From assembly GCA_947377275.1 (NCBI GenBank), contig CANCFV010000021.1, positions 1 to 38,915 on the forward strand: a DNA stretch of 38,915 nucleotides, in the 5' to 3' direction. The notes beneath the pieces are model-generated. The model had not been told where the DNA came from, searched no databases, and saw only the letters and a program-made list of their open reading frames with translations. Position numbers and translations under genes: made by a program. Shown one piece after another: positions 33,758-38,915 of this stretch (its first letter is position 1; every line of letters starts with the position of its first letter). This DNA comes from Burkholderiales bacterium. GTDB lineage: Bacteria; Pseudomonadota; Gammaproteobacteria; Burkholderiales; Burkholderiaceae_C.

Positions 33758-34612
33758 TCAGTCGGCACCCATCGGGACGATGCTTCCAGGGCTCACGCCA
33801 AGGCGCTGCTTGAAGCGTCGGCTCAAATGACTTTGGTCCGAAAAGCCGCACAACAAAGCCACCTCGGCGCACGGCAAGCCTGCTTGCAGGTATTGCTTGG
33901 CCCGGTAGATTCGGTAGGCCAGCAGGTAGTCATGTGGCGCAACGCCAAAGGCCAGCTTGAACTGCCGCAGCAGCGTGTAGGGATTGGTCTGGCACACCTG
34001 GGCCAGATCGCTCAGGCTGACTTTCTCTCGGAAGTGCGCTCTGATGTACTCAAGGGCACGGTAAGGGCGGTACTGACATCGAGAGGCAGACAGCTGCAGT
34101 GCCCGCCCGCTGCTGCGCTGGGCAATGGCCGACACCAGCCAGGTGAGATAGGTTGACGCTAGCAAAGTGCATTCGGTGCGATGCTCAAACAGCCAATGCG
34201 TGTCCCAGAACAGCTTCACCAGTTCGGGGCTCTCGATCAATGGCGAGGAGAAATCCAAAGCAGGCAGCACCCCATGTGACTGCTCGTAGATCCCGGCGAG
34301 GCGCTCACCCGGGATGTGCATTTCTCGACATTCAGGTGCGCCCCCCGTGCCGACGTTGGCCTCGATGAGTCGGGAAGAAAAAACCTGACCCGCATCCCGA
34401 ATGATCAGGTGATCGGGCGTCTCGTCATGGTGTCGCCGGTCTTGCTCGCTGCGCCATCGGGAGTTCCGAAATGCCAGGATGGTGACGTCATCGTGGAAGA
34501 CGCGGTTGAGCGCCAGCGGCTGCGTGGCTGAAATGCTCACGCGCTGAAAGCCGATTTCATCGGCGCGCCAGGTCGTGACCTGGTGCTGCGCTGGCTTTGG
34601 CTGCGGCTTCAT
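33758..34612 (-). CDS. AraC-family transcriptional regulator
   Basis: A 284-aa regulator with an N-terminal sensor domain (AraC-binding-like, about 1-170; cysteines near the middle) and a C-terminal domain with the two helix-turn-helix motifs: LSDLAQVCQTNPYTLLRQFK and CAEVALLCGFSDQSHLSRRFK, then LGVSPG. ATG 34612 overlaps the DoxX stop (ATGA), so it is in the DoxX operon and probably controls it. The alpha/beta-hydrolase-dps group starts 123 bp downstream. Confidence 0.9.
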   Translation of the reverse strand: MKPQPKPAQHQVTTWRADEIGFQRVSISATQPLALNRVFHDDVTILAFRNSRWRSEQDRRHHDETPDHLIIRDAGQVFSSRLIEANVGTGGAPECREMHIPGERLAGIYEQSHGVLPALDFSSPLIESPELVKLFWDTHWLFEHRTECTLLASTYLTWLVSAIAQRSSGRALQLSASRCQYRPYRALEYIRAHFREKVSLSDLAQVCQTNPYTLLRQFKLAFGVAPHDYLLAYRIYRAKQYLQAGLPCAEVALLCGFSDQSHLSRRFKQRLGVSPGSIVPMGAD

Positions 34613-35037
34613 CGGTGACGCGCTCGCCAGTCTTGCACGGCCACCAAGACGAATCCACCGACCAGACCCAGGTGTTCATAAAAGGCGTTCGCCACCGCGT
34701 TGCGTGCCGGTGGCGCCATGGTCCAGTAGCGGTTGGCAAGAAAGGTGGCCGCCAGGGTGAAGCACGCCAGCACGGCTGCTGCAAGCCCCCGCTGCCAGCC
34801 TGCCAGGATCATGATGGGCGCAGCCAACTCCAGCGCAATGGTGGCTGCTGCCAGCAGCTCGGCTGGGGCCAACCCAAAATGCTGCATCTCCTGCACGGCG
34901 GCAGGAAAATCAAGCGCCTTGTTGATGCCCCCTTGCAAATACGCCGCACACAGGCCGAGCAATGCCAGCCAGTGAATGGCTGACTCCAGGGCATGCGCCG
35001 ACCGCCGGGCTTGAGGTGTCGTTGAAGAGATGGCCAT
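34609..35037 (-). CDS. DoxX-like family membrane protein
   Basis: A 142-aa protein with four predicted hydrophobic helices, including AAYLQGGINKALDF with a Gly-rich turn. The LAPAELLAAATIALELAAPIMIL and AAVLACFTLAATFLANRYW helices follow the DoxX/DUF4149-like pattern. DoxX proteins are linked to thiosulfate:quinone oxidation, thiol homeostasis and oxidative stress; the specific role is unknown. It is translationally coupled to the AraC gene and follows the amidohydrolase by 18 bp. Confidence 0.8.
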   Translation of the reverse strand: MAISSTTPQARRSAHALESAIHWLALLGLCAAYLQGGINKALDFPAAVQEMQHFGLAPAELLAAATIALELAAPIMILAGWQRGLAAAVLACFTLAATFLANRYWTMAPPARNAVANAFYEHLGLVGGFVLVAVQDWRARHR

Positions 35038-35055
35038 GTTGGACTCCGGATCGCC

Positions 35056-36951
35056 TCAGACGGCCCAGCAGGCGCAGCCCAAGGCGCCCCAAAAACCTTT
35101 GAGGTCGGCGATGGGCAATTGCTTGCTCCACGCCGTCGCGTGCTCGTGACCATGCACACCGCAACTCACCGCACAGGCACAGGCTGCGGCGGCTTGGCGC
35201 TTCAAGGTGGCTTGCAAAGGCGCACCGCCCTCGTCGGCCCAGCCCGCATAACCACCAAAGGTGCGCACCGGCGACCAGTCGGGCATGGCCGGTGGTGGCG
35301 CAGATTCATCGTGGTCTTTGAAGGCGCCTGCCGCGTACACCACCTTGCCACCGACCATGGTCAGCACGGAGGTGGTTTCGGCGATGTCAGACTCTGCGCA
35401 GGCAAAGAAATCGCGATCCGGCACCACCAGGTCAGCCAGTTGGCCCGCTTCGATGCGGCCCTTCTTGCCTTCCTCGTTGGAGAACCACGTGACGTTCTCG
35501 GTCCACATGCGCAAGGCCGTTTCGCGGTCCAGGCAATTGCGTTGGGGGTAGAGCTGCAGGCCGCCCACCGTCTTGCCCGTGATCAGCCAGGCCAAAGACA
35601 CCCAAGGGTTGTATGAAGCCACGCGGGTCGCGTCGGTACCGGCCGAGACCCTCACGCCCTTCTCCAACATGCGCTTCACGGGTGGCGTGGCCTGGGCCGC
35701 ACCCATGCCATAGCGCTCGACAAAATACTCACCCTGGTAGGCCATGCGGTGCTGCACCGCGATGCCACCGCCCAAGGCGGCGATGCGGTCGATGGACTGC
35801 TCCGAGATCGTCTCGCAATGGTCGAAAAACCAGTTCAACCCTTGCAGGGGCACCTCCTGGTTCACGCGCTCAAACACGTCCAGCGCGCGGCTGATGGTCT
35901 CGTCGTAGGTGGCGTGCAGGCGCCAAGGCCAGCGGTTCTGCGCCAGCAGGCTGACCACGCCTTCCAGTTCGCCTTCCATCTCGGGGCCCATGTCAGGCCG
36001 CGGCTGGCGGAAGTCTTCAAAGTCAGCGGCCGAAAACACCAGCATCTCGCCCGCGCCGTTGTGGCGAAAGTAGTCGTCGCCTTGCTTGTACTGCGAGGTG
36101 GCGGTCCAGTTCAGGAAGTCTTCCTTTTCCTGCTTGGGCTTTTGCGTGAACAGGTTGTAAGCCAGTCGGATGGTGAGTTGCTCCGCGTCAGCCAGCTTCT
36201 GGATCACCTCGTAGTCTTGCGGGTAGTTCTGAAAGCCGCCGCCCGCGTCGATGGCACCCGTCACGCCCAGGCGGTTGAGCTCGCGCATGAAGTGGCGCGT
36301 CGAGTTGATTTGGTAGTCCAGCGGCAGCTTGGGGCCCTTGGCGAGCGTCGAATACAAGATGCCTGCGTTGGGCTTGGCCAGCAGCAAGCCCGTCGGGTTG
36401 CCCGAGGCGTCACGCAAAATCTCGCCACCCGGTGGTGCGGGCGTGTCCTTGGTGTAGCCCACGGCCCGCAAGGCGGCACCATTGAGCAAGGCCCGGTCAT
36501 ACAGGTGCAAGATGAACACGGGGGTGTCGGGCGCCACGGCATTGAGCTCTGCCAAAGTGGGCAGGCGCTTCTCAAGGAACTGGTGTTCGGTGAAGCCCCC
36601 CACCACGCGCACCCACTGTGGCGCAGGGGTGATGTCCACCTGGCGTTTGAGCATGGCCATCGCATCGGCCAGGCTGCGCACGCCGTCCCAGCGCAACTCC
36701 ATGTTGAAGTTCAGGCCCCCACGGATGATGTGGATGTGGTTGTCGATCAAGCCAGGCAGCACGCGTTGGCCGCGCAGGTCGATGAGCTGGGTGTGAGGCC
36801 CTGCGAGAGCCATGATCTCGTGGTCACGGCCCACTTGCAGGAAACGCCCATCCTTGATCGCCACGGCGCTGGCGTTGGGGTTGCTGCGGTCCAACGTGGT
36901 GAACAGCCCTCGGTGGAGGATCAGGTCGGGGTAGCTCGTTGTTGTCATCAT
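35056..36951 (-). CDS. YtcJ-like amidohydrolase with Cys/His-rich C-terminal tail
   Basis: A 631-aa metal-dependent amidohydrolase (amidohydrolase-3, YtcJ family). The metal motif HIH (His72, His74) follows VLPGLIDN; later His and Asp blocks include HCETISEQS, VQHRMAYQGEYF and SAGTDATRVASYNPW. A beta-sandwich domain closes the fold. From residue 587 a 45-residue tail has five Cys (591, 593, 597, 626, 628) and three His (600, 602, 604) in ACACAVSC...HGHEH...GCACWAV, suggesting an extra metal or redox site. Substrate unknown. The start overlaps the XapX stop (ATGA). No signal peptide. Confidence 0.89.
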   Translation of the reverse strand: MMTTTSYPDLILHRGLFTTLDRSNPNASAVAIKDGRFLQVGRDHEIMALAGPHTQLIDLRGQRVLPGLIDNHIHIIRGGLNFNMELRWDGVRSLADAMAMLKRQVDITPAPQWVRVVGGFTEHQFLEKRLPTLAELNAVAPDTPVFILHLYDRALLNGAALRAVGYTKDTPAPPGGEILRDASGNPTGLLLAKPNAGILYSTLAKGPKLPLDYQINSTRHFMRELNRLGVTGAIDAGGGFQNYPQDYEVIQKLADAEQLTIRLAYNLFTQKPKQEKEDFLNWTATSQYKQGDDYFRHNGAGEMLVFSAADFEDFRQPRPDMGPEMEGELEGVVSLLAQNRWPWRLHATYDETISRALDVFERVNQEVPLQGLNWFFDHCETISEQSIDRIAALGGGIAVQHRMAYQGEYFVERYGMGAAQATPPVKRMLEKGVRVSAGTDATRVASYNPWVSLAWLITGKTVGGLQLYPQRNCLDRETALRMWTENVTWFSNEEGKKGRIEAGQLADLVVPDRDFFACAESDIAETTSVLTMVGGKVVYAAGAFKDHDESAPPPAMPDWSPVRTFGGYAGWADEGGAPLQATLKRQAAAACACAVSCGVHGHEHATAWSKQLPIADLKGFWGALGCACWAV

Positions 36952-37250
36952 GCGTCCGTCCTGTTGTCGCGTGGCTGCTTGGGCGAAGCCTGGTCATCAC
37001 CATGGCCCTTGGGCTGGGCCGTTGGCAGATGGCCGAACATGTGCGGCCTGACATGGTCACTCAGCCAAGACGTGGCTTGTGTCTGCCGCTGGTACACCTG
37101 CATGAACAGCGAAGGAAGTTGCTCACCCGCCAGGATGCCCAGCAAGCCGACCAGCGCAATCACCGGCGGCGCCGGGGAACGCACATTGAGCGCGCCATAG
37201 ATGACACCCACCAGCACACCCACCGCAAGGGCCAGAAGATAAGGCTTCAT
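36948..37250 (-). CDS. XapX-domain small membrane protein
   Basis: A 100-aa protein with the XapX domain at residues 1-45: MKPYLLALAVGVLVGVIYG, the NVRSPAPP turn and VIALVGLLGILAGEQ. This is a two-helix hairpin of unknown function. A polar C-terminal tail of about 50 residues follows (PTAQPKGHGDDQ). ATG 37250 lies 6 nt after the isochorismatase stop; its own stop overlaps the amidohydrolase start (ATGA). Confidence 0.87.
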   Translation of the reverse strand: MKPYLLALAVGVLVGVIYGALNVRSPAPPVIALVGLLGILAGEQLPSLFMQVYQRQTQATSWLSDHVRPHMFGHLPTAQPKGHGDDQASPKQPRDNRTDA

Positions 37251-37256
37251 GATCAC

Positions 37257-37910
37257 TCAACCTTCGTGAGCACCGAACATGGTCTTGGCATAGGTGATGC
37301 CCAGGCCATAGGCGCCACCATACTGCTTGGCAATGCCCGTGGTCAGCTCATAGGTTTCTGTGCGCGCCCAGTCGCGCTGGAGTTCCAGCATGTATTGCAG
37401 CGCCGTCATGGGCCGCACACCGGCTTGCACCATGCGGTCCATGGCGCGGCCATGGGCTTCGGCTGACACGTCCCCGCAGGCGTCGGCAATCACGTAGACC
37501 TCAAATCCCTGGTCTAGCGCTGACAAGGTCGGGCCCACGATGCACACCGAGGTCCACAGACCCGCAAACACCAGGCGGCGCTTGCCAATGGCGTTCACCT
37601 GCTGGATGACCTTGGCATCTTCCCAGGTGTTCATTGAGGTGCGGTCGATCAGGGCTTGGCCGGGGAAAGCGGATGTGATCTCCTCATACATGGGGCCGGA
37701 GAAGCTTTTCTCCGCCACGGTGGTGAGGATGGTCGGCACACCAAAGCCTTTGGCGGCACGCGAAATCAGCGCCGCGTTGTTGCGCAGGTTGGTGGCGTCG
37801 ATGGACTGTGTCGCAAAGGACATCTGCGACTGGAAGTCGATCAGGATCAGGGCATGGTCAGCAGGCGTGAGCAGCGTGGCGCCGGGCGTGGGTGTGGCAG
37901 TGAGGGTCAT
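37257..37910 (-). CDS. Isochorismatase-family (YcaC-like) cysteine hydrolase
   Basis: A 217-aa protein with the isochorismatase fold. Asp25 (LILIDFQ) and Cys123 (WTSVCIVG) are catalytic residues of the Asp-Lys-Cys triad, and DRTSMNTWED is typical of the YcaC branch. Substrates of YcaC-like hydrolases are mostly unknown. ATG 37910 is chosen over 38015, since the extra residues lack homology. It is in the pirin-OsmC-isochorismatase-XapX-amidohydrolase run. Confidence 0.9.
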   Translation of the reverse strand: MTLTATPTPGATLLTPADHALILIDFQSQMSFATQSIDATNLRNNAALISRAAKGFGVPTILTTVAEKSFSGPMYEEITSAFPGQALIDRTSMNTWEDAKVIQQVNAIGKRRLVFAGLWTSVCIVGPTLSALDQGFEVYVIADACGDVSAEAHGRAMDRMVQAGVRPMTALQYMLELQRDWARTETYELTTGIAKQYGGAYGLGITYAKTMFGAHEG

Positions 37911-37989
37911 GGCTGTTTCCTTAAAGGCTTGAAATGAACACGATGAAGCCCATCCTGCCAAGGCAAGTGCCCGGCGTCTTGAAGATTTG

Positions 37990-38412
37990 TCAGGTGGTGA
38001 TGGCGGTGTCGACACGCACCTCGCCGGTCAGCAGCTTGTGCACTGGGCAGGCATTGGCGATTTGCAGCAAACGTTCGCGCTGCTCGGGCGTCAACTCGCC
38101 GCGAAGCTCGATGCGGCGCGTGATGTCGTTGCTGCCTGCAGCGGCCTTGCCTAGCGGGTTGAGTTGCAGGTGCACCTCAACGCCCGTCAAGGGCCATTGC
38201 TTGCGCGCGGCATACATCTTCAGCGTGATGGCTGTGCAGGCCCCCAGGCTGCCCAGCAGCAAGCGCAAGGGCGAAGGACCGAGGTTGGCCCCGCCGTCTT
38301 CAGTGGGTTCGTCGGCCAGCCAGTGATGGCCGAGGTCGTCGCTGAGGCTGACGGTGTATGGCTGATCGCCGAGGGAGCCGATCTGGGCTTGAACGGTTTC
38401 AATCTGCTGCAT
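37990..38412 (-). CDS. OsmC-family peroxide-reducing protein
   Basis: A 140-aa OsmC/Ohr-like protein with the two redox cysteines Cys59 ([15 protein letters not shown]) and Cys122 (NACPVHKLL). The family reduces organic hydroperoxides using a dithiol. ATG 38412 has AGGAGA upstream (AGCAGGAGATTGCC). It is 79 bp before the isochorismatase start and 77 bp after pirin on the same strand, so it is probably in one operon. Confidence 0.92.
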   Translation of the reverse strand: MQQIETVQAQIGSLGDQPYTVSLSDDLGHHWLADEPTEDGGANLGPSPLRLLLGSLGACTAITLKMYAARKQWPLTGVEVHLQLNPLGKAAAGSNDITRRIELRGELTPEQRERLLQIANACPVHKLLTGEVRVDTAITT

Positions 38413-38489
38413 GGCAATCTCCTGCTGTGACGGTTCAGGTTGGATGTGGGGCTCGGTGGATGACGCCCAGACACGCTGGGCAAAGCCGA

Positions 38490-38915
38490 TCAACGCGAAG
38501 GCAACTCGCGCGGAGGCAGGTTGAACACCAGCACCTCGGTATCACGTCCGCCACTCAAACGCAAGGCTTGCTCTTCGCGCACCCGGGCACCATCGCCCTC
38601 GTTCAGTTGCTGGCCATTGAGCAACACACTGCCACGCGCCACATGCACGTAGGCATGGCGGTTGGCGCCCAGGTCCAGCGTGGCAGCCTCATCGCCGTCA
38701 AACAGCCCGGCATAGACGCGCGCATCTTGATGGATGCTCAGTGAGCCGTCCGCACCATCTGGCGAGATGATGAGCGCCAGGCGGCCCCGCTTGTCGGCTT
38801 CGCTGAAGTGCTTTTGCTGATAGCTGGGCTTCACCGCCTTGACGTTGGGCACGATCCAGATCTGCAGAAAATGCAGCAAATCAGTGGCCGAGTGGTTGAA
38901 CTCACTGTGGCGCAC
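38490..38915 (-). CDS. Pirin-family protein, C-terminal part (5' end outside window)
   Basis: About 141 codons, open to the window edge, so the N-terminal part is missing. The [21 protein letters not shown] block and the following QQKHFSE segment match the pirin/YhaK cupin family (about 230 aa). Pirins bind iron and some oxidise quercetin; the metal-binding His/Glu residues lie partly in the missing half, though HxxxFNxS is seen. It is first in the window of the stress-type minus-strand operon, followed by OsmC. Confidence 0.88.
   Translation of the reverse strand: MRHSEFNHSATDLLHFLQIWIVPNVKAVKPSYQQKHFSEADKRGRLALIISPDGADGSLSIHQDARVYAGLFDGDEAATLDLGANRHAYVHVARGSVLLNGQQLNEGDGARVREEQALRLSGGRDTEVLVFNLPPRELPSR

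Overview
The window looks like chromosome from a high-GC betaproteobacterium, most likely order Burkholderiales and close to Comamonadaceae. The grounds are strongly GC-biased codon use with long antisense shadow frames, an FlhC flagellar master regulator, a CsgG-like/DUF4810/DUF799 lipoprotein trio, a kefF-kefC pair, Tat-exported amidohydrolases and many TetR/AraC regulators. I cannot name a genus. I see no rRNA, tRNA, insertion sequence, phage gene or CRISPR array. No gene-free stretch exceeds about 300 bases.

Layout. 1-321: the 3' end of flhC, followed by a strong terminator. 481-5862: a GNAT-like protein, a metallo-beta-lactamase-fold hydrolase plus FAH-family pair divergent from a TetR gene, and a second TetR gene divergent from an alpha/beta-hydrolase. 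Each TetR intergenic region carries two matching inverted repeats. 5919-10402: an ABC ATPase, a double FtsX permease and an AttH-like exported lipocalin protein (AttEFGH-type export module). 10562-11949: a small membrane protein overlapping a DUF1289 gene, and an AcuI/YhdH reductase. 12042-13841: the CsgG-like, DUF4810 and DUF799 lipoproteins. 13977-20263: a thioesterase, then a minus-strand run in transcription order kefF-kefC-tiny ferredoxin-exported protein-DUF2145-MazG-AmpG-like MFS; the last four genes are chained by 4-nt overlaps. 20468-22979: an unrecognised 170-aa protein, a DUF2252 protein and an MgtC protein. 23009-25380: a two-module cyanophycinase-like exported protein and a periplasmic FKBP isomerase.

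25419-31126 is the most unusual part. An intact RIO-family kinase and a damaged copy about 5 kb downstream, in the same orientation, bracket a decayed chemotaxis cluster (cheR end, intact cheD, internally deleted cheB), a TetR regulator and two Tat-exported amidohydrolase paralogues. One paralogue has lost two active-site histidines. The kinase copy has lost both catalytic segments through two in-frame deletions of about 60 codons.

31144-38915 is all minus strand and looks like a stress or electrophile-defence block. In transcription order it reads pirin (partial), OsmC, isochorismatase-like hydrolase, XapX, YtcJ-like amidohydrolase with a Cys/His-rich tail, DoxX, AraC, chloroperoxidase-like alpha/beta-hydrolase, Dps, AraC DNA-binding domain only, and DUF1275. 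Several neighbours overlap by ATGA, which suggests coupled translation.
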